Below, piece by piece: positions 1-8,528 of a DNA stretch of 47,971 bases. Positions within the stretch are counted from its first letter, which is position 1. Every line of letters starts with the position of its first letter. A program made the translations under genes and the position numbers. The notes under the pieces are model-generated. The model saw only the letters and a program-made list of their open reading frames with translations, was not told the origin of the DNA and made no database searches. This DNA is from an uncultured bacterium (GTDB taxonomy: Bacteria; Cyanobacteriota; Vampirovibrionia; Obscuribacterales; Obscuribacteraceae), in contig CAJXZK010000003.1 of assembly GCA_913063055.1 (NCBI GenBank), positions 1 through 47,971 of the forward strand, given 5' to 3'.

Positions 1-1
1 G

Positions 2-1753
2 CTTACAGACGAGCTTGCGGTTCGTCGCAATATCGTGCAGCATACCAATGATATTGTTATCGCAAATTATTTTGCTATACAGTCTTTGATGCAATTCAAG
101 ATGTTCAATAAGCCCAGTGATCGCCAGGCCTACCAGGAGTATCTCTCTAAGTATCGCCATGAGCTTGATACGCTAGCTGTCTTGCTCAATGGCCGCGCTG
201 CCGATAGAGAAGTGGGGCTCAATTTGCAGAGAGTTGGCCGCCAGTATTTGTCGGCCCTCGATGGTTCGCAGTTCAGCCCCAACGAGCATAATCAGGTCGG
301 TTCTTTCTTTGATGATCTTGAGCGCAATCGTAAGCTAAAAGATGCAACGGTTGTCTTTCTTACTACTCTAAAAGATGTCGGTCGCAAAGCCCAGAAAGAT
401 GTAGAACTGGCTAGCTTGCAAGAGAGTGAATCGCGTCTCGGTTTCAGGCAATTTTGTCAGTTTGTTATTTTTGCCAATAGCTTGTTGGCCCTGGCTATGG
501 CTATTCTCGTAGCTGCATTGATTGTTCGACGAATCAATGTGGTGCGGGCCAATGCCGAGCGGTTGGCTCGGGGGCTGCCGCTGCTCTCGCCGCTCAATTC
601 TGCCGATGAAATAGGCGCCCTCGACAAAACATTTAGGCAGATGGCTGCTGCTCTCGATTCGGCCCGGGAGAGAGAGAAAGAGATGCTCTCAACCATTGAA
701 GAGTCTCGCGATGAGCTGACTATGGTGATTAATAAAATTCCGGCGGCTTTGTTTGTAACTGATCAATTAGGTAATGTTGAGTCACTAAATACGGTGGCAG
801 AGCAACTCTTTGGCATTGATATCAGTTATTTTGAAAATGCCAAGATTGAGAAAATATTTCGTCTCAAAGCAGCTGAAAAAGAAGGGCTGTTTGCCCGGCT
901 TATGCGCGGCTCTAAGCCAGTTGCTTTGTTTGCGGCTGGCCCCGACGGAGAAGTCGTGCCGGTCAACGTTTCGGTGATTGAGTATCATGTGGCAGGCACC
1001 GCTAAGTATTTGACTACCCTGGTTGATGAGACCCAGCGCCTGGTTTTGGAACAGGCCAAAGGTGACTTCTTCAATATGGTCAGCCACGATATGCGCACAC
1101 CGCTCACTAGTTTGAGTGGTGTTTTGCAGATGGCTTTGGCTGGAACCTATGGCCCCTTGCCCGATGTGGCGCAGTCTAAGCTAGAGATTGCTAGATCTAG
1201 TTCAGACTTGCTATTGAGCATGATTAATCGCTTGCTCGAAATCGAGCGGATTGAGAGTTCTAATTTTGAGTTGAAGATCGAGCCACTTGATTTTGCTGCT
1301 CTTGTGAGGCAAGCGGGTGATCTAATTAGCCCTCAGCTTGAACCAAAAGCTTTGCGTTTAGAGCTGGTGGCTGAGCCTTGTTTCGTTGCGGCCGATAGTC
1401 ACTATTTGCTTGAAGTAATTCTCAATTTGCTCACCAATGCCATTAAGTATTCGCCTGAGAAAGGCTTGCTGTCTATGTCATGTCGAGTGACGAAAGAAGC
1501 AGTTCCGCTCGTGCTCTTTGAATTGAGCGATCAAGGCCCTGGAGTTCCGGCTGACAAAAAGGAACAGATATTTGAGCGTTTTCTGCAAAGTGATAGCAGC
1601 CGTGACCGCTCTAGTGGCTTTGGTTTGGGGCTTTCTATTTGTCGGCGAATTATCTTGCAGCATGGTGGTGAGATCGGTGTAAAAGATGCCTCTGCCCGCG
1701 GTGCTATTTTCTGGTTTGCGTTGAAAGCCGCAGCTAGCCAAAGCCAAAGCTAA
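2..1753 (+). CDS. Sensor histidine kinase (HAMP-PAS-HisKA-HATPase), 5' end outside window
   Basis: Membrane two-component sensor kinase. The frame is open to the window edge, so the GTG at 35 in the ORF track is probably not the true start and the first membrane helix is missing. Numbering from that GTG, an extracytoplasmic helical sensor region (about 1-140) is followed by a membrane segment (about 143-165), HAMP (about 166-220), a PAS domain (about 225-335) and HisKA with phospho-acceptor H351 in MVSHDMRTPL. The HATPase domain follows, with N box NLLTNAIKYSP, G1 DQGPGV and G2 GFGLGLS. The 3' end overlaps by 4 bp the convergent regulator gene at 1750-2421, an unusual tail-to-tail arrangement for a cognate pair, so the true partner is uncertain. 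The ligand is unknown. Confidence 0.93.
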   Translation, partial: LTDELAVRRNIVQHTNDIVIANYFAIQSLMQFKMFNKPSDRQAYQEYLSKYRHELDTLAVLLNGRAADREVGLNLQRVGRQYLSALDGSQFSPNEHNQVGSFFDDLERNRKLKDATVVFLTTLKDVGRKAQKDVELASLQESESRLGFRQFCQFVIFANSLLALAMAILVAALIVRRINVVRANAERLARGLPLLSPLNSADEIGALDKTFRQMAAALDSAREREKEMLSTIEESRDELTMVINKIPAALFVTDQLGNVESLNTVAEQLFGIDISYFENAKIEKIFRLKAAEKEGLFARLMRGSKPVALFAAGPDGEVVPVNVSVIEYHVAGTAKYLTTLVDETQRLVLEQAKGDFFNMVSHDMRTPLTSLSGVLQMALAGTYGPLPDVAQSKLEIARSSSDLLLSMINRLLEIERIESSNFELKIEPLDFAALVRQAGDLISPQLEPKALRLELVAEPCFVAADSHYLLEVILNLLTNAIKYSPEKGLLSMSCRVTKEAVPLVLFELSDQGPGVPADKKEQIFERFLQSDSSRDRSSGFGLGLSICRRIILQHGGEIGVKDASARGAIFWFALKAAASQSQS

Positions 1754-2421
1754 CCCAAGCGGTAACCAAAGCCTTTAATTGTAGTAATTAGAGGATTGTC
1801 GCTGTCGGTATCGATAGCTTTGCGAATGCGCAGAATTACTGAGCGCACCGCTTCATTAGTGGCGTCTGAATCGGTGGGCCAGGCCCGAGAAAGCAGTTCT
1901 TCTCCTGAGAATACTCGCCCGGGATTGTTCATTAATAGCTCAAGTACAGTAAATTCTTGCGGGTGCAGTTTCACTAACTCGCCTTTGAATTTGACAGTTT
2001 TGTTGCGCTGGTCGAGTTCTAGATTGCCTACTATTAGTGGCTTGTACTGCAAGTTTTGGGGGCGGCGAAGCAAGGCTCTTACCCGTGCCAATACTTCAGG
2101 TAAGGCAAATGGTTTAGTGAGATAGTCATCGGCACCGCTGTCCAATCCTGCCATTTTGTTGACTACAGAATCCATGCCTGTGAGAAAGAGAACTGGTGTA
2201 TTGACGCCAGCGGCGCGCACTTCGGTGCAAAGATCTAAGCCTGAAGCCTGGGGCAGTTGCCAGTCTAAAATCAAAAGATTGTAGCTATTTTGAGCGAGCT
2301 TGGCCTTTCCCTCTTCGGCTGAATGAACTACCTCAACCTCGTAGTCTGCTGCGCGCAGGCAGTCATGCAAGACCTCGGCAATTTTGTTATCGTCTTCCAC
2401 GACTAAAATATGGGCTGTCAT
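1750..2421 (-). CDS. OmpR/PhoB-family response regulator
   Basis: DNA-binding response regulator of 223 aa, the usual family length. The receiver domain (1-118) has acidic pocket D10/D11, phospho-acceptor D53 in LILDWQLP, switch T81 and K103 in LTKPF. The C-terminal winged helix (about 128-222) ends in the typical IKGFGYRLG. The start ATG follows no strong Shine-Dalgarno. It is convergent with and overlaps the histidine kinase by 4 bp. It is clearly paralogous to the regulator at 3504-4175 (shared DWQLP and WPTDSDA), so the two may have arisen by local duplication. Target genes cannot be read from the window. Confidence 0.95.
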   Translation of the reverse strand: MTAHILVVEDDNKIAEVLHDCLRAADYEVEVVHSAEEGKAKLAQNSYNLLILDWQLPQASGLDLCTEVRAAGVNTPVLFLTGMDSVVNKMAGLDSGADDYLTKPFALPEVLARVRALLRRPQNLQYKPLIVGNLELDQRNKTVKFKGELVKLHPQEFTVLELLMNNPGRVFSGEELLSRAWPTDSDATNEAVRSVILRIRKAIDTDSDNPLITTIKGFGYRLG

Positions 2422-2502
2422 TTATGTTCTGTTCTGCTCTTCTTTGCTACCAATGTTTCGGGTAGAGGCACTCTCTTCTAGAAAGTGCATCATCTAGAAA
2501 CA

Positions 2503-3384
2503 CTATGCCTCAAATTGCAGCAAATGCATCAGCATTTTTAGGGCCGGCGTGGGAGATTGTCGATTGGCACAGCGCCACTTGAGGTAGAACGGCAATTTGT
2601 GGCTGTAGTGCTCCTGTAGCATTTCGACTATGGCGGCCTGCTGTTCCTCGTTTGCTGCTTCGAATGCTTCCACAAGTGGTTCGATGGCTTTTTCATGTTT
2701 GAGCCAGCCGAGCAAATAGATGGCCGCCAGGCTTCTTTTGCTAGCTATTAGTGGGCTCGAAGGTGCTCTGCTCGATGTCGACGAGGGTTCTCTGCTCGGC
2801 GTCGATAAGGGGGCTCTGCTCGATGCCGACGAGAATGCACTGCTCTGAGTCGTCGAGAATGAGTCTGGCGAGGGTGGGGCGGCTTCGATTTTAAGTTCGC
2901 TTACCAGATTTTTGAAAGGGGCGCGCTTGGCTATTTCTTTGAGAACCTGTTTGGCGCGATTGATGCTCAAGTGCCCCGAGCCAGTGGTGACATTCTCAAT
3001 CATCATTTGCACGATTAGGGCCCTCCATTCGGGGCTTTTGGCGGCAAATTCTAGTACAAGATTGAGTATTGGTGTTTCGCAGGTTTTGAGCTTAGCGGCA
3101 GTGGGCATCGTGCTTGAAATTGAGGCGTTCTCGATGGCGCGAATGGTGCGCAGGGCCATGCCAATGGCTGTTTCCATAACGTGCAAGTCGGCGGCTCTGG
3201 CGGCAACTGCTATGTACATGTCTAAGCGGGCCTGGGGCGAGAGCTCCTGGGGTTCAATAATGAATGGGGAGCTGGTGACGGCGGCGCCTGTTGTGGCGCT
3301 AGTGCTGTCGCTGTAGCTTTCAATATAGTTGGCTACGGCCGACAATGAGGCTACCGCGCCTTCTGAATACTCGTTGATTGACAT
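2503..3384 (-). CDS. HEAT-like helical repeat protein with Ser/Pro-rich repeat linker
   Basis: No named family recognised. The protein is almost entirely helical apart from a Ser/Pro/Arg-rich linker (about residues 180-215) built from an 8-residue repeat (SRAPSSTS-like). The C-terminal part (SLAAIYLLGWLKHEKAIEPL) has the look of HEAT repeats, which usually mediate protein contacts. There is no signal peptide or membrane segment, so it is probably cytoplasmic. The ORF track starts at a GTG (3396). I prefer ATG 3384, which has AAGGTG nine bases upstream. It lies upstream of, and in the same direction as, the OmpR-type regulator at 1750-2421, with an 81-bp gap. Confidence 0.7.
   Translation of the reverse strand: MSINEYSEGAVASLSAVANYIESYSDSTSATTGAAVTSSPFIIEPQELSPQARLDMYIAVAARAADLHVMETAIGMALRTIRAIENASISSTMPTAAKLKTCETPILNLVLEFAAKSPEWRALIVQMMIENVTTGSGHLSINRAKQVLKEIAKRAPFKNLVSELKIEAAPPSPDSFSTTQSSAFSSASSRAPLSTPSREPSSTSSRAPSSPLIASKRSLAAIYLLGWLKHEKAIEPLVEAFEAANEEQQAAIVEMLQEHYSHKLPFYLKWRCANRQSPTPALKMLMHLLQFEA
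2765..2860. repeat. 24-bp tandem repeat, four copies, inside coding sequence
   Basis: Four consecutive imperfect 24-bp units (first unit begins gctctgctcgatgtcgacga) encode an 8-aa Ser/Pro/Arg repeat in the linker of the HEAT-like protein. The period is a multiple of three, so copy-number change would keep the frame. The fourth copy is the most diverged. Confidence 0.9.
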
Positions 3385-3470
3385 TTGCTTTGGCACCTTG
3401 TTTTGCTTAGCTGCATATAGCGAATGTAATTTGGCAAAATGACAATTACGTTACAGTGCCTCAACGCCGC

Positions 3471-3476
3471 TATAAT
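3471..3476 (+). promoter_or_regulatory. Possible -10 box upstream of regulator gene
   Basis: A perfect TATAAT lies 28 bp before the preferred TTG start at 3504. No convincing -35 at 16-18 bp spacing was found, so this is a weak call. Confidence 0.35.
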
Positions 3477-3503
3477 CTCTCTGTTGGCTTGGGAGTTTCT
3501 GGC

Positions 3504-4175
3504 TTGTCAAAGGTTCTAGTAGTCGAAGACGATCAATCTATTGCTCAAGTAGTCAAAGACGCTTTGACTGACGCGAAGTACATGGTTGATATGGTGCACA
3601 ACGGTGCCGATGCCCGGGCCTATTTGAACTCGGTCAACTACGATTTGATTGTGATGGATTGGCAGCTGCCCGATACCACCGGAATTGAGCTGACTACTGA
3701 GTTTCGGGGCAAGGGCGGAGCCACACCCGTATTGTTCTTAACTGGGCGAAATAGCGTGCCCGACCGCATTACCGGTCTTGATTCTGGTGGGGATGACTAT
3801 CTTACCAAGCCTTTTGACATCCGCGAATTATTGTCGCGGGTGCGGGCCCTCTTGCGTCGTCCCACTCCGGTCACTTACAAATCATTGAAAGTGCGCGATT
3901 TAGAACTTGACCCGGTGCAGCATGTGGTCAATCTCAATGGTACTGAGATCAAGCTTTATCCCAAAGAATTTTCTTTATTAGAATTGTTCATGCGGCACCC
4001 CCAGCGAGTCTTCTCTGGTGATGACTTGCTTAGCAAGGTTTGGCCGACAGATTCTGATGCTTCCATTGAAACTGTGCGCACCACAATTTTACGCTTGCGC
4101 CAGAAGATAGAGACAGACCCGGATAATCCTCTGGTGAGGACGATCCGGGGCGTCGGTTATCGCTTAGAGCCGTAG
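3504..4175 (+). CDS. OmpR/PhoB-family response regulator
   Basis: Second OmpR-type regulator. The ORF track extends to a GTG at 3456, but the receiver fold begins at SKVLVVEDD and a TTG at 3504 has GGGAG eight bases upstream, giving about 223 aa, the same length as its paralogue. A TATAAT at 3471-3476 would also fall inside the longer version. From the TTG start, the acidic pair is D9/D10, the phospho-acceptor D52, T80 and K102. The winged helix ends in IRGVGYRLEP. No kinase gene is adjacent. It ends 2 bp from the stop of the convergent EF-hand gene. Confidence 0.93.
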   Translation: MSKVLVVEDDQSIAQVVKDALTDAKYMVDMVHNGADARAYLNSVNYDLIVMDWQLPDTTGIELTTEFRGKGGATPVLFLTGRNSVPDRITGLDSGGDDYLTKPFDIRELLSRVRALLRRPTPVTYKSLKVRDLELDPVQHVVNLNGTEIKLYPKEFSLLELFMRHPQRVFSGDDLLSKVWPTDSDASIETVRTTILRLRQKIETDPDNPLVRTIRGVGYRLEP

Positions 4176-4177
4176 GC

Positions 4178-5428
4178 TTATTCTTGTTCTTGGGCGCGTA
4201 GTTGATCCATGCGAGCTTTGAATGCTGGATTGATTGCTTCTAGCTTTTCAATATTGTTGGAAACCGGCATAATGAAGCCTTCGTATAGACGGTGAGTGTT
4301 GTGTCCGGTGGTGATGTTCTTCAATTGACCGGCAAGAAGATTCATTTCGCGTTTTTCTTCTGCAGTATAGTGGTGGTCAATTTTGATGCCGAGCAGACGG
4401 CAGGCTACGTGGCTGTAACCCTCATTGGGTCTGAGTGTTGCCATGTCATCTAGACGATTCTTTAGATCGCTGTCGCAGACATCAGTTTTCTTGTTTTGGG
4501 ATTTCTCCTTTTCGGCCCGGTCGAGTTCTTCTTGTCTCTGCTGTGCTTCGAAATTGCTTTGAGTCTCTGAAATGTCGCCTTTAGCCACGTCTTGATGGGG
4601 GGTGAAATCATCTTGAGGGCTATAGCCAGCTCGGCGATCAATTTTGTCGATGTTGATTCCTCTGAAGGGGCCATTTTTGATGGTTGGTTGATCGCCTTTC
4701 AATAGACTGTAGACAAAGCGGGCGTTGCGCTCGTTGTAGACCTCGTCTTCTTGGCCATTGGCAGCGCGTTCTTTGTAGTCGTTCAAGAAGGCTTTGTAGT
4801 CGCTGCGGCTGAGGCGGCCATTTTCTTTATGAGAGGCATCGATGGCATGCATTAACGCACCATTGTTCTCATACAGTGGTGAAGCGGCATCAGCTGTCAT
4901 GTCATGCTTAAGCTCGCGTTTGCCCTGGCGATTGTTTTGTCTGTCCCATTTGTTTAAGTCAGCATCTTCGATTGCGTCTCTATCAAATTCCCAGGCCTTT
5001 TTCGTGTGGGCAACTTGGTCGTAGAAACTCTTGTTGCTTTTGGGTGATGGTACTGTGCTTCGTAGATTGTCGGCAAAGATTGATTCAAAAGTCATGCCCT
5101 GGCCGTTTGCTTGGCTTTCACGCGATTGGGCCAGCACATCTAATACTTCATGCTTGCTAACGATGCCGTTGCCATCTTGGTCGAAGGCTCCTTTATTGTC
5201 TCTGACGAAAGCTACAGTCATGCTAGGAAGGTGGCCTGTGCGCTCTAGTTCTCCCGCGACGCTCTTCCAATAATTGTCGTGCTGTTGAATCGATTTGAAT
5301 GAACCATCATTTTTTGTGGCTTCAAATTCGTTGCGCATGTTCTGCACAGCTGATTCAGGGCCGCCTGCCAGGGCGTGGTGATAAAGTGTTTCGGCGTTCT
5401 TTACCGGATCTGGCTGGTCGTGTGACAT
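4178..5428 (-). CDS. EF-hand calcium-binding protein, otherwise unknown
   Basis: The track ORF (480 aa) starts too early. ATG 5428 has GGAGG eight bases upstream, giving 416 aa beginning MSHDQPDP. One canonical EF-hand loop, DQDGNGIVSKHE, sits near residue 90 with flanking helices. Two later stretches (around DADLNKWDRQNN and DASHKENGRLSRSD) look like degenerate EF hands. The rest is charged and helical, with a Gln/Glu/Lys-rich low-complexity stretch. No signal peptide or membrane segment is evident. Calcium binding is inferred from the loop only, and the biochemical role is unknown. It is convergent with the OmpR-type regulator, with stops 2 bp apart. Confidence 0.8.
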   Translation of the reverse strand: MSHDQPDPVKNAETLYHHALAGGPESAVQNMRNEFEATKNDGSFKSIQQHDNYWKSVAGELERTGHLPSMTVAFVRDNKGAFDQDGNGIVSKHEVLDVLAQSRESQANGQGMTFESIFADNLRSTVPSPKSNKSFYDQVAHTKKAWEFDRDAIEDADLNKWDRQNNRQGKRELKHDMTADAASPLYENNGALMHAIDASHKENGRLSRSDYKAFLNDYKERAANGQEDEVYNERNARFVYSLLKGDQPTIKNGPFRGINIDKIDRRAGYSPQDDFTPHQDVAKGDISETQSNFEAQQRQEELDRAEKEKSQNKKTDVCDSDLKNRLDDMATLRPNEGYSHVACRLLGIKIDHHYTAEEKREMNLLAGQLKNITTGHNTHRLYEGFIMPVSNNIEKLEAINPAFKARMDQLRAQEQE

Positions 5429-5914
5429 GTGAGATTCCTCCAGTAGGAAGTGTTCGGGGGAGATTGGGAGGTTTGCGCCTCTCAGTGATGTCAATATAGG
5501 AAGCGAATATAACAACTGCATTGCAGTGTTTGTTTTTTTTGGAAATTTGGTTGCTGTGATTTTTTCATCGACCTTAGCCGCGAGCTTAGTAGCAACTTTG
5601 GCCGCGAATCGCCGCGACAATATATGGAAGGGTTAGCTGTCACGTCAATGTTATTTAGCGGCAGCATTATGACTGTGCGAAGGCTGTTAAATCGAATCGG
5701 CTTTCAAAGAGCCAATGCTTTTAAGCAAAAGCGGCCATCCGAGGCTTTCAGCACTAACAATTTAAAAGTTTCATCGGGGGATGGAAGTGGGGGAGACAGG
5801 TAATACTGTCTCTCTCTCAGTTTTGGGGTGTTTGCGAATCTCCTATCGCTTGAGCCGTCAGTATTGTGGGTACAATTTCTTAGATGGTGTCCTTTAGCCT
5901 CAGGTGTCACTTCT
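5429..5914. other. Intergenic region without convincing gene
   Basis: About 490 bp between the divergent EF-hand and esterase genes. It holds a T-rich run (about 5530), a 12-bp-period degenerate repeat around 5573-5610 (read as AAKVATKLAAKV-like in the over-extended ORF) and a possible promoter for the esterase gene. The ORF at 5704-5910 on the minus strand has no family signal and no good ribosome site, so I treat it as spurious. Confidence 0.6.
5871..5876 (+). promoter_or_regulatory. Possible -10 box for esterase gene
   Basis: TACAAT preceded at about 15-17 bp by a poor -35 (around ttgagc). It lies 38 bp before the preferred ATG at 5915 and inside the longer track ORF, which supports the shorter start. 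Weak call. Confidence 0.3.
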
Positions 5915-6934
5915 ATGCCCCGCGATACTGTAGCCGGTTTACATAATCACAAGCGTGATGCTGAGCCAGATCATGGCAGAGATAGCGGTGCTGGTGATGG
6001 CACGGCTGCAGACCTCTCTTCTGATACCTGGCGGCAGATGCGCCCTGAAAACTCCGTCAAGGAGAAGGGCACAAAGGTTGAGTTTCCTGATCCTGAAAAG
6101 GTCGAGAAGGGCAGTACTGTTCCGATTTCAGTTTCGGTCGATGGCACTCCTCGCAATATCTATATGCATGTTCCTGAGAACTATAATGCCGCTGAACCGG
6201 CTGCTGTGCTGGTTGTGTACAACGGTTGGGGTGACAAGCCCGGCCCTGGAGGCACCAAGGCTGGCGCTGCTGGCTTAGAAGAGCTTACTGGTTTAAGTAA
6301 AGAGGCCGATAAGAACGGCATGTTTGTGCTTTATATGAACGGCAATCCTAAAAAGGATCTCTCGTATAATAACGGCCAATATCCCTTTTCTAAGACTGAT
6401 GATGTTGCCTACACTACTGCTGTACTTGATCAATTGAACAAAAACTATAATGTTGATTTGGAGCGCATTACTTTGACTGGTTATTCTCAGGGCTCTAGCT
6501 TTGCCCACAAAGCGGCTGCTGAGTTACCAGAGAAGTATAGACCAGCAAACCTAGTCGATATCAGCGGTTGGACAACCGGTAGAGAGGCAAAGGTACCTGC
6601 TGGTATGAATTTCATGTCAATTCAATCAGAGAAAGATACAGTGGCGCCTGTTGATGGAAGATGGTTTGGCTTGCATATGGATTCAGAAGAAAAGACTTTG
6701 CAGCGCTACCTCAAAGGCAATGGCCTTGATGTAGCTAAGGCCGTTGTGGCAGACGAAGCGTCGACCTCGGTGCGTGAGATAGTATGGGATGCCCCATCGG
6801 GTGCCAAGATTAAGAGTATTACTATTCCTGGGTTCAAGGGTCACGACTGGCATGGTAGTGTTGGCTCGGAAGCACCTGTTAAAGCCACCAAGGAACTAAT
6901 CGAGTTTATTCGAAATAAGAGACGTGGAAGTTAA
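5915..6934 (+). CDS. Alpha/beta hydrolase, CE1/PHB-depolymerase (LpqC)-like esterase
   Basis: Serine esterase of about 339 aa from ATG 5915. The track's earlier start at 5828 adds residues without homology features. The first 60 residues are charged and probably disordered. The hydrolase domain follows, with an oxyanion-type strand (AVLVVYNGWG), nucleophile elbow GYSQGSSF, a likely acid Asp in SEKDTVAP and a likely His in GHDWHGS. This order matches the feruloyl-esterase/polyhydroxybutyrate-depolymerase group acting on ester-linked polymers or small esters. The substrate is not predictable. No standard signal peptide was recognised. The 3' end overlaps or abuts the flavoprotein gene, so the two are probably co-transcribed. 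Confidence 0.82.
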   Translation: MPRDTVAGLHNHKRDAEPDHGRDSGAGDGTAADLSSDTWRQMRPENSVKEKGTKVEFPDPEKVEKGSTVPISVSVDGTPRNIYMHVPENYNAAEPAAVLVVYNGWGDKPGPGGTKAGAAGLEELTGLSKEADKNGMFVLYMNGNPKKDLSYNNGQYPFSKTDDVAYTTAVLDQLNKNYNVDLERITLTGYSQGSSFAHKAAAELPEKYRPANLVDISGWTTGREAKVPAGMNFMSIQSEKDTVAPVDGRWFGLHMDSEEKTLQRYLKGNGLDVAKAVVADEASTSVREIVWDAPSGAKIKSITIPGFKGHDWHGSVGSEAPVKATKELIEFIRNKRRGS

Positions 6935-8189
6935 AACCTTGTCGGTTGCGATTATTGGTGGCGGTCCTGCTGGCCTTATGGCGGCGGAGGTGCTCATCAA
7001 TGCTGGCATTAGCGTGGATGTCTATGAGGCCATGCCGACTCTTGGTCGCAAATTCTTGCGCGCCGGTTTAGGTGGACTGAACATTACCCACAGTGAACCG
7101 TTCACTGACTTTTGTGCGCGTTACAGCGATAGACAGAGCCATATGCAAGTGTTTCTCGATGCCTTCCCGCCTGACCGTCTGCGCCATTGGGTGCACGGGC
7201 TTGGTATCGAAACTTTTGTCGGTAGCTCGGGCCGGGTATTTCCTACTGAAATGAAGGCTGCTCCACTTTTGCGAGCCTGGGTTCACCGGTTGCGCGCTGC
7301 TGGTGTGCGGTTTCATTTGAATCACCATTGGCTTGGTTTTGATAGCGAGGGGATGTTGCGCCTAGCCAATCAAACAGAAGAGTTCTCTTTGCGCCCCAGT
7401 TGCACCATCCTGGCGCTTGGCGGTGCTAGCTGGCCTCAGCTTGGTTCCACTGGCACCTGGGTGCCCTGGCTGCAGGAGCGCGGCGTGGAGGTTGCCCCCT
7501 GGCTCAGTGCTAACTGTGGCTTTGATGTTAGCTGGAGCCCTCACTTGCGGGAGAAATTTGCTGGCTCTCCTCTTAAGTCAGTGGCGCTTACATTCACAGA
7601 TTTGCAGGGGGAAAGCGAAACTCGCCAGGGCGAGATACTTATTAGTGAATATGGCGTGGAAGGTAGTCTCATTTATGCTTTCTCGCGGCGCTTGCGTGAT
7701 TATCTCAATGTCCACGGAGCGGCAACTTTTACTTTAGACCTTCTACCTGCTCGCAGCGCCGAGCGTGTCCTTTCTGATCTGTCGAGGCCACAGGGCTCAC
7801 GCTCGCTTTCGCGTCATTTGCAGACCTGTCTTGGTAATAACGCTTTGAAGAGGGCCTTGCTTTACGAAGTGCTCAGCCGTGAGCAGATGGCTGATTCGGC
7901 CGCTCTGGCAAAGTGCATAAAGGCTTTGCCGATCACTGTGCGTTCTACTCGCCCTCTGGCTGAAGCAATTAGTACCGCCGGTGGTGTGTGCTTTAGTGCT
8001 GTTGATGAAAATCTTATGCTCAAGGAGCTGCCCGGGGTTTTTGTTTGTGGCGAAATGATTGATTGGGAAGCGCCTACGGGCGGCTATTTGCTCACCGGCT
8101 GCTTTGCCACCGGCCAATGGGCCGGGCAAGGGGCACTACATTGGTTGCAAGATAGTAAGATAGAGTCAGTATTAGCGAGCGGTGAATAA
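6924..8189 (+). CDS. HI0933-family NAD(P)/FAD-dependent flavoprotein
   Basis: Flavoprotein of about 420 aa in the HI0933/YhiN group (TIGR03862-like). It has the N-terminal dinucleotide-binding motif GGGPAGLMAAE, the family signature GLGGLNITHSEP and a C-terminal FAD motif with EAPTGGYLLTGCFATGQWAG. The substrate of this family is not established. The track start is GTG 6924, overlapping the esterase by 11 bp. A TTG at 6939 has GGAAG eight bases upstream and gives MSVAIIGGGP, so it is an equally good start. It is likely translated from the same transcript as the esterase. Confidence 0.88.
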   Translation: MEVKTLSVAIIGGGPAGLMAAEVLINAGISVDVYEAMPTLGRKFLRAGLGGLNITHSEPFTDFCARYSDRQSHMQVFLDAFPPDRLRHWVHGLGIETFVGSSGRVFPTEMKAAPLLRAWVHRLRAAGVRFHLNHHWLGFDSEGMLRLANQTEEFSLRPSCTILALGGASWPQLGSTGTWVPWLQERGVEVAPWLSANCGFDVSWSPHLREKFAGSPLKSVALTFTDLQGESETRQGEILISEYGVEGSLIYAFSRRLRDYLNVHGAATFTLDLLPARSAERVLSDLSRPQGSRSLSRHLQTCLGNNALKRALLYEVLSREQMADSAALAKCIKALPITVRSTRPLAEAISTAGGVCFSAVDENLMLKELPGVFVCGEMIDWEAPTGGYLLTGCFATGQWAGQGALHWLQDSKIESVLASGE

Positions 8190-8463
8190 AGTAATGTCCA
8201 ATGAACCGGGCACTGCCGATGATGGCGCCAAGTCTAGCGAGAGCAGCGAATCTATTGGTACTTGCTTTATGCAAGAGGATGGCTCTTTGATCCTGCGGCT
8301 GCGCGCCACTAGCGGCCCCGATGCTCCAGTTGGTGTTGCTGGTGTGGTGGGCACGGCCACTATTACCTATGCTTGCAATGATCCTGCTTATGGCGAAATT
8401 CTTGAGCATGTCAAACCGATTAGACCTGGTGAGACCAAGCTGGTTGCGCCGTGGCCCGACTAA
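8182..8463 (+). CDS. Small conserved-looking protein of unknown function
   Basis: Unrecognised 93-aa protein (89 aa if ATG 8194 is used). The N-terminal 30 residues are acidic and Ser-rich, and the remainder (LILRLRATSGPDAPVGVAG) looks like a small beta-rich domain ending in VAPWPD. It overlaps the flavoprotein stop by 8 bp at the GTG start, suggesting translational coupling. No signal peptide is present. A functional link to the flavoprotein is only inferred from position. Confidence 0.6.
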   Translation: MNKVMSNEPGTADDGAKSSESSESIGTCFMQEDGSLILRLRATSGPDAPVGVAGVVGTATITYACNDPAYGEILEHVKPIRPGETKLVAPWPD

Positions 8464-8486
8464 TTGTTTTAGTTTTTCGCGATTTC

Positions 8487-8527
8487 TTTCTTGTGAAACT
8501 TTCTTGTGAATAGTGTCTTGTGAATAG
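8487..8527. repeat. 13-14-bp tandem repeat, three copies
   Basis: Three units of tttcttgtgaata-type sequence (13, 14 and 14 bp) lie between the convergent small protein and Rieske genes. They belong to the short-period repeats seen in several gaps of this window. Confidence 0.75.
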
Positions 8528-8528
8528 T

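Noticed and set aside
785-1087. 100-aa minus-strand ORF inside the histidine kinase
   Set aside because: Shadow ORF over the PAS/HisKA coding sequence.
5704-5910. 68-aa minus-strand ORF
   Set aside because: No family features, no good ribosome site, overlaps the probable promoter of the esterase.
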